From: Puniceicoccaceae bacterium
GTDB taxonomy: Bacteria; Verrucomicrobiota; Verrucomicrobiia; Opitutales; Coraliomargaritaceae
Assembly: GCA_902603705.1 (NCBI GenBank)
Contig: CACKVQ010000001.1
Span: 26,455 to 90,454, forward strand
Direction of reading: 5' to 3'
DNA length: 64,000 nucleotides
Shown piece by piece: positions 9,609 to 17,727 of the stretch; position 1 is the first letter of the stretch; each line of letters begins with the position of its first letter. The notes under the pieces are model-generated. The model made no database searches and was not told the origin of the DNA. It saw nothing but the letters and a program-made list of their open reading frames with translations. The translations under genes were made by a program, and so were the position numbers.

Positions 9609-10439
9609 CTATAAATAATTTGCTAATCTATGCCAATGCTCGAGAGCTAGCTCTTCTGCACGAATGGTAGGTGAAATTCCACGCTTTATTAAGTCTTTGA
9701 ACCACTCGATTGCGCCTGTTTGTTTGTCGCCCTTGCAAAGAGCGCCAAGTTGTTTTCTACGATGAATAAAAATGCGACGAACGTAATCGCGGGCGATGGG
9801 ACTAAATCGGACATAATCTGTCCTGCGATCGAGACACAGGAGGACAGAATCGACTTTAGGCGACGGGTGGAAACATTTAGCTGAAACTTGGTGTTTGCTA
9901 GAGATATCATATGCAGATTGAAGAAAGATTGAAATGGCTCCGAAGGTTTTACTGCAGTGTAATGCGCCGTAACGATCGGCCGTTTCTTTTTGTAACATAA
10001 GTACCATGCGATCGGGTAGTGGACCGGCTGTAACTGCGTCCATCCAAGGTGTGGAGACAGCGTAGGGTAAGTTGGCCACGATCTTATATCCATCATTGGC
10101 ATTAGCGATTGGGAGTCCCGCAAGTGGATGATTAATACAGTCGCCTTCAATTAACCGTAGCTTGCTTTGATTATGAAGTAATTCATCGCGAATATGCTTT
10201 GCAAGTCTAGCATCGCGCTCGACTGCCCATACCTGTGCTCCGGTCTCGAGAATCGCTTTGGTAAGCGTGCCGAGGCCAGGGCCGACTTCAACGACGCAAT
10301 CGCTCTCGGATACATCCGCTATTTTGACCGATTTACGAACTATATTGCCGTCTACAAGAAAGTTTTGCCCTAACCTTTTATTAGGTATGTGTTCTAACTG
10401 CTGAAGAAGTTCTCGAGTGGATGTAGGGCTCAAGGGCAT
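9609..10439 (-). CDS. rsmA: 16S rRNA (adenine1518/1519-N6)-dimethyltransferase (KsgA)
   Basis: SAM-dependent enzyme that dimethylates two adenosines near the 3' end of 16S rRNA. I chose the ATG at 10439 (MPLSPTSTRELL, 276 residues). The open frame continues upstream to 10658, but that extension runs through trpC and lacks similarity to the family. Visible are the N-terminal KRLGQNFL motif, the SAM site EVGPGLGTLT, and motif IV NLPY. The family C-terminal helical domain follows. trpC ends 67 bases upstream on the same strand. Confidence 0.93.
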   Translation of the reverse strand: MPLSPTSTRELLQQLEHIPNKRLGQNFLVDGNIVRKSVKIADVSESDCVVEVGPGLGTLTKAILETGAQVWAVERDARLAKHIRDELLHNQSKLRLIEGDCINHPLAGLPIANANDGYKIVANLPYAVSTPWMDAVTAGPLPDRMVLMLQKETADRYGALHCSKTFGAISIFLQSAYDISSKHQVSAKCFHPSPKVDSVLLCLDRRTDYVRFSPIARDYVRRIFIHRRKQLGALCKGDKQTGAIEWFKDLIKRGISPTIRAEELALEHWHRLANYL

Positions 10440-10506
10440 TGATCTTGAATGTAACTTTAGGAGTTGAAGATCGAAGTAACCATGAAGGGTAATGCGTAGG
10501 ATACAT

Positions 10507-11304
10507 TCACGCGTTATGAAAAGCTTCAATAAGTGCTTCGGTCTTTTCTGATCGCATAAGAGCTTCTCCGACAAGAATAGCATCAGCTCCGCAGTTGCGA
10601 GCGCGTTCGGCTCCTTCAATGTCGAATATCCCGCTCTCGCTAATTTTGATGATTCCATTAGGTATTTGAGGGATGAGTAATTCAGATACAGCGAGGTCGG
10701 TCTCGAAACGCTTTAGGTCACGGTTGTTAACACCGATTATTTTTGGATCAAATTTGAGTGCTTTTTCTAGTTCGCGTTCTTCGTGAATTTCGTAGAGCAC
10801 ATCTAGACCAGCGACAACTGAAGCATCACGGAGGGCTTTTATTTCGTCAGGCTCGAGAGCCCGAACAATGATAAGAATACAGCGTGCACCTGCTTCGGTG
10901 GCCTCAAGTACCTGAATGGGGTGTACCATGAAGTCTTTTCGCAGACAAGGAGTACTGCGTTCGTGACGTTCGAGAAAATCGACTACTTCCCAAAGGTCCT
11001 GCAAACTTCCGCCGAAGTAATCGGTATCGGTTAAAATCGATAGACAGTCAGCTTGGGCATTAATGTATTCACGGGCTTGTTCGACAGCATCGAGATTACT
11101 TGGTGTAATTTCTCCCGCTGAGGGCGATTTACGCTTAATTTCTGCAATTACTGAGAGATGCTCTTTCTGGGAAAGGGTTTTTAGAAAGCTGTCGCCCTGG
11201 ACTTTTAAACGACCGATCCTCTCTAATTCTTGATCTTGGATAGGTCGAACTTTATCACGCAAAGCGTGACGTTTGGCTGCCATAATCTCAAACAGTTTGT
11301 CCAT
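10507..11304 (-). CDS. trpC: Indole-3-glycerol phosphate synthase
   Basis: A 265-residue TIM-barrel enzyme that closes the indole ring in tryptophan synthesis. Family motifs are clear: VIAEIKRKSPSAGEI near residues 53-67 (catalytic Lys), LRKDFMVHP near 122, GVNNRDLKRFETD near 195, and SESGI and ILVGEALMR toward the end. It is a single-domain TrpC, not fused to TrpF. No other trp gene lies in the window, so the pathway genes are dispersed. It is likely co-transcribed with rsmA downstream. Confidence 0.95.
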   Translation of the reverse strand: MDKLFEIMAAKRHALRDKVRPIQDQELERIGRLKVQGDSFLKTLSQKEHLSVIAEIKRKSPSAGEITPSNLDAVEQAREYINAQADCLSILTDTDYFGGSLQDLWEVVDFLERHERSTPCLRKDFMVHPIQVLEATEAGARCILIIVRALEPDEIKALRDASVVAGLDVLYEIHEERELEKALKFDPKIIGVNNRDLKRFETDLAVSELLIPQIPNGIIKISESGIFDIEGAERARNCGADAILVGEALMRSEKTEALIEAFHNA

Positions 11305-11410
11305 AATTCATATTAAAGTGCCCAACCTTAACTTTAATTTCAAGTCGCACTTTTCTTCTTTTAATCTAATCGAATAAAATGCCATACCATTAAATAGAAG
11401 ATGACGTTCT

Positions 11411-11442
11411 GTAAAAAAGTCGCCCCTTTACAGGGGCGACTT
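11411..11442 (-). terminator. Rho-independent terminator downstream of sodA
   Basis: A perfect 10-bp stem (arms 11417-11426 and 11433-11442, GC-rich, six-base loop) is followed on the minus strand by six consecutive T. It lies about 50 bases after the sodA stop codon, in the orientation expected for ending the sodA transcript. Confidence 0.88.
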
Positions 11443-11491
11443 CAAGAGTGGACACTAGGTAAAGAATTGAATGTCCTACATTTTGCAGAGA

Positions 11492-12118
11492 TTAAGCCCT
11501 AGCATTTATATAATTTTCTTCCGCTTTGTTCCAATCCACTACATTCCAGAAAGCTTCAATGTACTGTGGGCGCAAATTTTGATATTTCAAATAGTAAGCA
11601 TGCTCCCATACATCAAGTCCGATTACAGGATTACCTTCAGCCTCTGCGATACCATTCATCAATGGAGAATCTTGATTAGGCGTCGAAGTTACAGCTAGGG
11701 AGCCGTCCTTTTTTACTATTAACCACGCCCAGCCTGAACCGAAACGCGTAGCTCCTGCCTCAGCAAATGCAGACTTAAATGTATCGAAACCACCTAGTTC
11801 GTTATCGATAGCTGCTGCTAGTGTGCCACTGGGTTTGCCGCCGCCATTCGGGCTTAGTATTGTCCAGAAAAAGCTGTGGTTGGCATGACCGCCGCCGTTA
11901 TTACGCACAGCACCACGCTTTTCTGCAGGGACAGTTGAAAGATTGCTTACAAGTTCACAGATAGTTTTGTTCTCTAACTCGCTACCTTGGATTGCTGCAT
12001 TTAGTTTAGTAATATATGTATTATGATGTTTGCTGTGATGAATTTCCATCGTACGAGCATCAAAGTGTGGTTCAAGCGCATCGTATGCGTGTAATAATTC
12101 GGGTAATACGTGTGGCAT
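11492..12118 (-). CDS. sodA: Superoxide dismutase (Mn/Fe type)
   Basis: Dismutates superoxide to peroxide and oxygen. The 208 residues show the four metal ligands of the family: His27 in MEIHHSKHH, His81 in [11 protein letters not shown], Asp169 and His173 in [11 protein letters not shown]. The C-terminal [19 protein letters not shown] is standard. Features such as [10 protein letters not shown] with Gly-rich flanks fit the Mn or cambialistic type, but the metal cannot be settled by eye. No signal peptide, so it is cytoplasmic. It ends at its own strong terminator. Confidence 0.96.
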   Translation of the reverse strand: MPHVLPELLHAYDALEPHFDARTMEIHHSKHHNTYITKLNAAIQGSELENKTICELVSNLSTVPAEKRGAVRNNGGGHANHSFFWTILSPNGGGKPSGTLAAAIDNELGGFDTFKSAFAEAGATRFGSGWAWLIVKKDGSLAVTSTPNQDSPLMNGIAEAEGNPVIGLDVWEHAYYLKYQNLRPQYIEAFWNVVDWNKAEENYINARA

Positions 12119-12227
12119 AATTTTATAAGTAATGTTTAATATGAATGTAAGTGAAATTATAAGTATGACTTTTTGTTTGCATCTGTCAAACGAGTGCTTG
12201 CTCTAACTGCTAGTAGGCAAATCTATT

Positions 12228-12725
12228 TTAGTTAGAAGATCGTCTCTTCTCAAAAAACGCTTTTAATATTTCGTGGTTGAGACTTTCTAGTATGCCGCCA
12301 ATAGATTTAAATTTATGGTTACTATAGGGAAGTGCTCCTAAATTAGCTGCTCCACCCACGCAGCCCATTTTAGGGTCAGGTAGACCGTAATAAACCATAT
12401 TTATTCTAGCAATGACAAGTGCACCTGAACACATAGGGCAAGGTTCCTTAGTAACATATAGTGTGCATTTATTTAGGCGCCAGTCTCCAAGTGTGTTGGC
12501 TGCTTGTGAGATAGCTAGTATTTCTGCGTGTGCTGTCGGGTCGTTAGCTGTACGAGATTGATTATGTGCTGAGGCGATTATGCTCCCTTGGTATTCAATT
12601 ACAGCACCGATTGGTACTTCGTCTTTTTTCCAAGCCTCAATAGATTCATTGTATGCATGGGACATGAAGTAGTCGGCATCACGCTTCATTTCCGAGGGAT
12701 AGAGTTTTTCGAATGGGCATTTCAT
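12228..12725 (-). CDS. tadA: tRNA-specific adenosine deaminase (A34 to inosine)
   Basis: Zinc deaminase that converts A34 of tRNA-Arg(ACG) to inosine. Catalytic HAE is at residues 66-68 and PCPMC (zinc cysteines 96 and 99) follows. The total of 165 residues is typical. The start at 12725 gives a short N-terminal extension; Met13 (MKRDADYFM) is an alternative. It is divergent from infA across about 90 bases, so the two promoters must lie close together. Confidence 0.9.
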   Translation of the reverse strand: MKCPFEKLYPSEMKRDADYFMSHAYNESIEAWKKDEVPIGAVIEYQGSIIASAHNQSRTANDPTAHAEILAISQAANTLGDWRLNKCTLYVTKEPCPMCSGALVIARINMVYYGLPDPKMGCVGGAANLGALPYSNHKFKSIGGILESLNHEILKAFFEKRRSSN

Positions 12726-12813
12726 TACAGGAGAACAAATCTTAAATACAGCCAGAGAACCAACCTTGACTTTTTGTTATCAAGCGATTGTTTCATCGAC
12801 TCTATTATTATTT

Positions 12814-13095
12814 ATGGAAAAATCACAAAGTGAAGAATATGTTGAAGTCGAAGGTAAAATTGTTGCTGTTCTACCGAGTACTATGTTCAAAGTAGAGCTT
12901 GCTAATGGTCATCAAGTTCTTGCCCATATTTCTGGCAAGCTTCGCAAACACTTCATTAAGATTACCACAGGGGACACTGTAAAAATGGAAATGAGTCCCT
13001 ATGATCTAGACAAGGCACGTATTGTTTACCGTTTACGTAATGCTCATGTACAGAGAGATGCGCCCAAGCGTAGTTATGGTCCTCGCCGTAGGTAG
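12814..13095 (+). CDS. infA: Translation initiation factor IF-1
   Basis: A small OB-fold protein that binds the 30S A site. The ATG at 12814 starts [17 protein letters not shown]; the upstream in-frame TTG/ATG region encodes unrelated hydrophobic residues. The core matches IF-1 ([45 protein letters not shown]). It is followed by a 20-residue basic tail ([14 protein letters not shown]), longer than the 72-residue E. coli protein. A small 7-bp hairpin (arms 13093-13099 and 13106-13112) overlaps its stop codon. Confidence 0.93.
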   Translation: MEKSQSEEYVEVEGKIVAVLPSTMFKVELANGHQVLAHISGKLRKHFIKITTGDTVKMEMSPYDLDKARIVYRLRNAHVQRDAPKRSYGPRRR

Positions 13096-13296
13096 CTACC
13101 TGTAAGTAGCTAATTTTAGGGTGGTGGTCAGTTTCGTAATATAATGAAACCTAGTTTATTGTTCAATAGAATGATAAAATTTACGCAGAACGGGTAAGAA
13201 TTATTTATAGTTGTTCTTTATGTAGGTTACTCATAAAGTTGAGTTTATGTGAAGAATGCTTGATTCATACTTAAATTAAGTTAATTTAACAACTTT

Positions 13297-13302
13297 TATA
13301 CT
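13297..13302 (+). promoter_or_regulatory. Candidate -10 box of cysK
   Basis: TATACT ends 14 bases before the cysK ATG. No good -35 hexamer at 16-18 bases upstream. If used, the leader would be under about ten bases. Confidence 0.3.
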
Positions 13303-13316
13303 AAAAAACTTATATT

Positions 13317-14276
13317 ATGAGTAAATTATACACATCAATTACCGATACTGTAGGTAGTACACCTCTTCTTAAGATCAATAACACTACCGCTGGTATTCTG
13401 GCAGATATTTATTTGAAATGTGAATTTTTCAATCCGTTAGCGAGTGTAAAAGATCGTATTGGTAGAGCTATGATCGAGACTGCAGAGCGTGACGGTAAGC
13501 TCAATTCGAGCAGTGTCGTTATAGAGCCTACTTCGGGTAATACTGGAATCGCGCTTGCTTTTGTTTGCGCTGCTAAAGGTTACAAGCTAATACTTACAAT
13601 GCCCGAAACAATGTCGGTCGAGCGGCGTGTATTACTTCGCATGCTAGGCGCCGAAATCGTACTCACCCCGGGGCCAAAGGGTATGCCTGGCGCGATAGCC
13701 CGAGCTGGTGAACTGGTTGAGGAGTACGGAGAAAATGCTTTCATGCCACAACAATTTGAAAATCCTGCCAATCCCGAAGTACACCGCCAAACAACAGCTG
13801 AAGAAATCTGGGCAGCTACGGATGGTAAGATAGACGCTTTTGTCTCAGGTGTAGGTACTGGTGGAACAATTACTGGTGTCTCTGAAGTCATCAAATCACG
13901 TAAAGACTTGCTCACTGTGGCGGTCGAACCTGAAGCCAGTCCAGTGATTTCGGGCGGTCAGCCTGGTCCGCACAAAATACAAGGCATAGGTGCAGGCTTC
14001 ATCCCAAAAAATTGCAACGTGGATATAATTGATGATATCATTAAGGTCTCTAACGAAGATGCTTTCCAGACCGCGCAGACACTAGCAGAAAAAGACGGCA
14101 TTCTCGGCGGCATTTCTACAGGTGCTAATGTTTGGGCCTCTATGCAGTTAGCCAAGCGCCCAGAAATGGCTGGTAAATCAATAGTGACTATTGGTTGTAG
14201 CTTCGGCGAGCGTTACTTATCAACTCCACTTGCAGAGAAAGCGCGCGAGGAGATGATGGGTGCAAGCGCTAATTAG
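13317..14276 (+). CDS. cysK: Cysteine synthase A (O-acetylserine sulfhydrylase)
   Basis: PLP enzyme that makes cysteine from O-acetylserine and sulfide. Lys45 in LASVKDRIG is the PLP lysine. The substrate loop PTSGNTG is at 71-77, the phosphate-binding GVGTGGT is near 178-184, and the C-terminal GISTGAN segment is present. The 319-residue length is normal and there is no heme or CBS domain, so this is the CysK rather than the CBS class. A TATACT box ends 14 bases before the ATG, suggesting a very short leader. No cysE lies nearby. Confidence 0.95.
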   Translation: MSKLYTSITDTVGSTPLLKINNTTAGILADIYLKCEFFNPLASVKDRIGRAMIETAERDGKLNSSSVVIEPTSGNTGIALAFVCAAKGYKLILTMPETMSVERRVLLRMLGAEIVLTPGPKGMPGAIARAGELVEEYGENAFMPQQFENPANPEVHRQTTAEEIWAATDGKIDAFVSGVGTGGTITGVSEVIKSRKDLLTVAVEPEASPVISGGQPGPHKIQGIGAGFIPKNCNVDIIDDIIKVSNEDAFQTAQTLAEKDGILGGISTGANVWASMQLAKRPEMAGKSIVTIGCSFGERYLSTPLAEKAREEMMGASAN

Positions 14277-14437
14277 TCCCTGGATTAAGTGCATTTTAAA
14301 ACTATTTTATTATAAATCTTAGTTTTAAAATTATTCATTTATTTCTAGTTCTTGGCGGACTATCGATTGGCTCTTGCGCAATTGGTAAAGATAAAGGGGT
14401 CTTTATCTTTCCTGACGACCCCGTTCTGGCGTTAGAG

Positions 14438-15211
14438 TTGATAACTCGAGAACTAGCCGATGGAAATGGTGGAATTATCTGGGATGCCATGCCTGCGAGT
14501 TATCAAAGAGACATTAACTCTGTCGTGCACCTGTTAGCAGAAAAGGTAGATGCAGAACTTTATAATGAGAGCTTCCACCTCATTAGGCGCATAATTGATT
14601 TAGCGACTAAGCAAGAAAAATTTATTTTTAATACTAACTTCGGAGGCAAAATATCTGTTGAGAATCTTGTTAAAGTTGAGGCTGCTTGGTCATCGATCAT
14701 CGGTTTGTCTAAGTGTATTTCTCGAAGCTCTATCTCGGATGCAGATGGCTTAAAGTCTTTTGATGGGAAGCGCTTTTTTGATGCCACAGTATCCAGCATT
14801 ATCAGATATACTACAGACATTACCTTATCTATTGGCGGAGAAAAGCCATTTGAATATAGTTTTATCGATCTATTGGAAAGTAACAATAAGAGGACTATTC
14901 TAGGATTAACATCACCTAGCGGTGCGGTTCATCGAATGGAGTTTACAAACTTACAAGGTCGCTGGATACCCACTAATATTTCTAATGAATGGGTGAAAAT
15001 CTTGGCTGAATTCAAGGAAAAGCTAGAAGCAATTAACCCTCAGGAGTTAGCCAAGAATAAGCCGCGGTTAATTGCCCTAATTACGATGCTCGAGAGTGTA
15101 TTAAACCAAATCGATATGGCTGAAAATCAGGTACAATTTGATCTTTCCTTGCAAAGAGCGGTGTTACCTCTGGTAGGGTTTTTATTTGCGCCTAGTGGAA
15201 TGGAAAATTGA
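14438..15211 (+). CDS. Probable lipoprotein of unknown function; true start lies upstream
   Basis: From the TTG at 14438 this is a 257-residue soluble protein I do not recognise: mostly helical, no known motif. The same frame is open upstream to a stop at 14297-14299. That extension encodes a textbook lipoprotein leader: FKIIHLFLVLGGLS and then IGSC, a lipobox-like sequence. The extension has no ATG, GTG or TTG codon, only ATT/ATA candidates (for example 14309, 14312, 14330, 14333). I infer a lipoprotein beginning with a rare start codon. If instead TTG 14438 is used, the protein would be cytoplasmic. It follows cysK on the same strand. Confidence 0.6.
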   Translation: MITRELADGNGGIIWDAMPASYQRDINSVVHLLAEKVDAELYNESFHLIRRIIDLATKQEKFIFNTNFGGKISVENLVKVEAAWSSIIGLSKCISRSSISDADGLKSFDGKRFFDATVSSIIRYTTDITLSIGGEKPFEYSFIDLLESNNKRTILGLTSPSGAVHRMEFTNLQGRWIPTNISNEWVKILAEFKEKLEAINPQELAKNKPRLIALITMLESVLNQIDMAENQVQFDLSLQRAVLPLVGFLFAPSGMEN

Positions 15212-15307
15212 GCTAAGTCCATTATTTTACTAAATACATTCGCGACTTTAACGACAGCAAAATATACTTATCAGAACAAATTCTAATTTGCTATTTTGCT
15301 TAATTAG

Positions 15308-15739
15308 TTACTCTCCATGAGCTGATTTTTTCGTCGCTTTAATTTGTACCCGGCGCTCAAGTAGATTCCGATAGCCTTTCGACCGAGTGTAGAGCGAAAC
15401 CGCCGTTATTGCACCGACTGTATCTGCTATCCAATCTCCAATTTCTGCACTTCGATTAGGTGTAAAGGATTGACGTATTTCATCAAAAAAACCGTATACA
15501 GAGACGATAATTACACTAATTATTAAATCACGTAGGCGCAGTTGCTTTAGATTTCTAGTACGCAGGATTATAGTAGCCAGTAGCCCGAATATTAGAAAGT
15601 GGAGCAGTTTATCGGGCGAATAAGAAATATATATATCTTCTGTGACAAGATGCTGCGAACCGGAAGCGATAAAGATCGATACAGCCAATGAGAATGGAAG
15701 TACATATGAGCTTATTTTGTTTACAATTAGTTGGCGCAT
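15308..15739 (-). CDS. VanZ-like family membrane protein
   Basis: A 143-residue protein with four predicted membrane segments. It carries the VanZ-family pattern: DKLLHFLIFGLLA around residues 42-54, then the FFDEIRQSFTPNRSAEIGDWIADTVGA block near 83-109. VanZ proteins are linked to teicoplanin resistance in enterococci, but most bacterial homologues have no assigned function, and resistance should not be inferred here. It is divergent from the FtsB-like gene. Confidence 0.8.
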   Translation of the reverse strand: MRQLIVNKISSYVLPFSLAVSIFIASGSQHLVTEDIYISYSPDKLLHFLIFGLLATIILRTRNLKQLRLRDLIISVIIVSVYGFFDEIRQSFTPNRSAEIGDWIADTVGAITAVSLYTRSKGYRNLLERRVQIKATKKSAHGE

Positions 15740-15814
15740 TAGAATTTAATCTAGTTTTAATAATATATAATTCGCTTTCCAATGAATAAAAAATGTCATT
15801 TTTAATAGTTGTAT

Positions 15815-16123
15815 ATGCTGCCTAAAAATTCTGCGCAAAAAAAAGAACGTGTTATAGTGCTTATGCTAATAGGCATGTTAAGTATACTAATAGTATTTTT
15901 CGGGAGCCTAGTGATGAAAACCCACCGAGAGTACAAAAATTTCAAAGTTCGTGAAAATAGAGTTGAGACTAAGCTTATACAAGCTCGTAAAGAATTTACT
16001 CAAAAGGAAGCCTATCTAACGCGACTCATAAAAGACCCTGAGTTTCTTGAGAGGGTCGTACGCGAAAGACTTGGCTACGCCCGCCCAGACGAACTAATAT
16101 TTCGGTTTGCAGACGATTTTTAG
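15815..16123 (+). CDS. Septum formation initiator family protein (FtsB/DivIC-like)
   Basis: 102 residues from the ATG at 15815; a TTG six bases upstream is less likely. A basic N-terminus is followed by one membrane helix (~14-36), a charged coiled-coil (~40-75), and the family C-terminal signature DPEFLERVVRERLGYARPDE. This is the arrangement of the divisome proteins FtsB and DivIC, which link FtsL and FtsQ. The gene stands alone, not beside eno or ftsL, so the choice between FtsB and DivIC is open. Confidence 0.82.
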   Translation: MLPKNSAQKKERVIVLMLIGMLSILIVFFGSLVMKTHREYKNFKVRENRVETKLIQARKEFTQKEAYLTRLIKDPEFLERVVRERLGYARPDELIFRFADDF

Positions 16124-16210
16124 GTTACCCTTGTTGTAGTATGTAGTCTTATTCTAAAGTGCGCTATAGAAGGTTGCATTCTTTTGCAATTTTTTTCAAT
16201 CTGCACTCTA

Positions 16211-17641
16211 ATGGAATCAACTAAAACTGCACTATTAAGGTCTTTTGCTTTGGCTGGACAAAGTAATGTTTTCCAATTTTTCGATCAGCTGGATGTATCC
16301 GATCAAGAGTGTTTATTATCACAAGCAGAGACCGTCGACTTGGCGGAGGTGAACTCATTGGTTGAGGAGCATGTTTTTGGGGATCACTCGGGTCCTGGTA
16401 ATCTAACAAGTCTTGAGCCAGCGCCATATCAAGCACGACCTGAAAATGGTGGCGACGCCTCGAAATGGGAGGTAGCTAGCGCTGCTGGAGCTGCTGCGAT
16501 TCGCGCGGGACGTGTTGCTGCCTTTTCTGTGGCTGGTGGTCAAGGCACTCGATTAGGTTATAATGGCCCGAAAGGAACCTATCCCGTGACACCACTGACT
16601 GGGAAATCATTATTTCAGGTGTTTGCTGAAAAAATTACGCGTACAAGCGAGCGCTTTAAGGTGAATATTCCTTGGTTTATTCTAACCAGTGAAATTAATA
16701 ATGATGCTATAATTTCAGCCTTTGAAGAATCTAATTTTTTTGGTCTAAGCCGTGATTCGGTTCACTTTATTGTGCAAGGGCTAGTCCCTGCTGTCGACTT
16801 CAAGGGAAAGATGATCCTCAGCGAAAAAGGAAAGATTGCCATGACCCCTGATGGACACGGTGGCTCCCTGCGCGCGCTCGTTCGTAGCGGAGCCACAAAA
16901 ATCATGCGTGAAAAAGGTATCGATGTCGTTAGCTATTTTCAGATAGATAATCCTATCGTACAGTGTATTGACCCAGCTTTTATTGGATTCCATCTGATTG
17001 GTAATTCAGAGCTCTCCAGCAAGATGGTTCAGAAAGAATATGCCTTGGAAAAAGTTGGGCATTTCTGTGTACAAAATGGAAATAACGTTGTGGTTGAATA
17101 CAGTGATATGCCAGAAGCTATGCAGAAGGAAGTCAACGCTGACGGCTCTTTACGTTTCAACGGAGGGAGTGTTGCTATACATATATTCGACCGCGACTAT
17201 ATCGAGCGCATAGGTGGTAGCACCGAAGGGTCTAAACTACCTTTTCACCGTGCGGATAAAAAAATCCCTTATGTCAATGAGTTGGGAGCTATAATCCATC
17301 CGGAAGTACCTAACGGAGTGAAGTTTGAGATGTTTGTATTTGATGCACTGCCTATGGCTAGAAATCCCGTCATTATAGAAGCTGCGAGAGAGGATGACTT
17401 TAGCCCAGTCAAAAATGCAACAGGCATCGACTCTCCTAAGACTTGCAAAGAGGATCAACTGCGCATGTTCGCGCGTTGGCTTAAAGCAGCGGGGGAGTAC
17501 ATTCAGACTGATGACAGCGGTCTGCCAATGATCACTTTTGAAATTAGTCACCTCTTTGCTGCAGATGAGTCTGACTTTATTTCGCAATGGGGTGCGCTCG
17601 ATTCCAAACCAGAGATAACAGATGGATTTATTATCGAGTAA
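16211..17641 (+). CDS. UDP-sugar pyrophosphorylase, eukaryote-like UDPGP/UAP family
   Basis: Transfers UMP from UTP to a sugar-1-phosphate. The ATG at 16211 gives 476 residues. The nucleotide-binding signature AGGQGTRLG is at about 108-116, followed by GPKGTYPVTPLTGKSLFQ. Later come a DGHGGS segment and a conserved EMFVFDALP segment, both typical of UDP-N-acetylglucosamine pyrophosphorylases of the eukaryotic (UAP1) family and unlike bacterial GalU or GlmU. Whether the sugar is GlcNAc or glucose cannot be read off. The phosphohexomutase gene 86 bases downstream could supply the sugar-1-phosphate. Confidence 0.87.
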   Translation: MESTKTALLRSFALAGQSNVFQFFDQLDVSDQECLLSQAETVDLAEVNSLVEEHVFGDHSGPGNLTSLEPAPYQARPENGGDASKWEVASAAGAAAIRAGRVAAFSVAGGQGTRLGYNGPKGTYPVTPLTGKSLFQVFAEKITRTSERFKVNIPWFILTSEINNDAIISAFEESNFFGLSRDSVHFIVQGLVPAVDFKGKMILSEKGKIAMTPDGHGGSLRALVRSGATKIMREKGIDVVSYFQIDNPIVQCIDPAFIGFHLIGNSELSSKMVQKEYALEKVGHFCVQNGNNVVVEYSDMPEAMQKEVNADGSLRFNGGSVAIHIFDRDYIERIGGSTEGSKLPFHRADKKIPYVNELGAIIHPEVPNGVKFEMFVFDALPMARNPVIIEAAREDDFSPVKNATGIDSPKTCKEDQLRMFARWLKAAGEYIQTDDSGLPMITFEISHLFAADESDFISQWGALDSKPEITDGFIIE

Positions 17642-17727
17642 GCTTGTACGTATACTAGAATTTCATAATTTTAATAAGTCTTACTAGGTATTTTAAATAT
17701 TACTTAGCAGCTAGTCTTTAAGTCACC

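Noticed and set aside
10440..10658. Long N-terminal extension of rsmA
   Set aside because: It overlaps trpC on the same strand in another frame and has no family similarity; it is a shadow of trpC.
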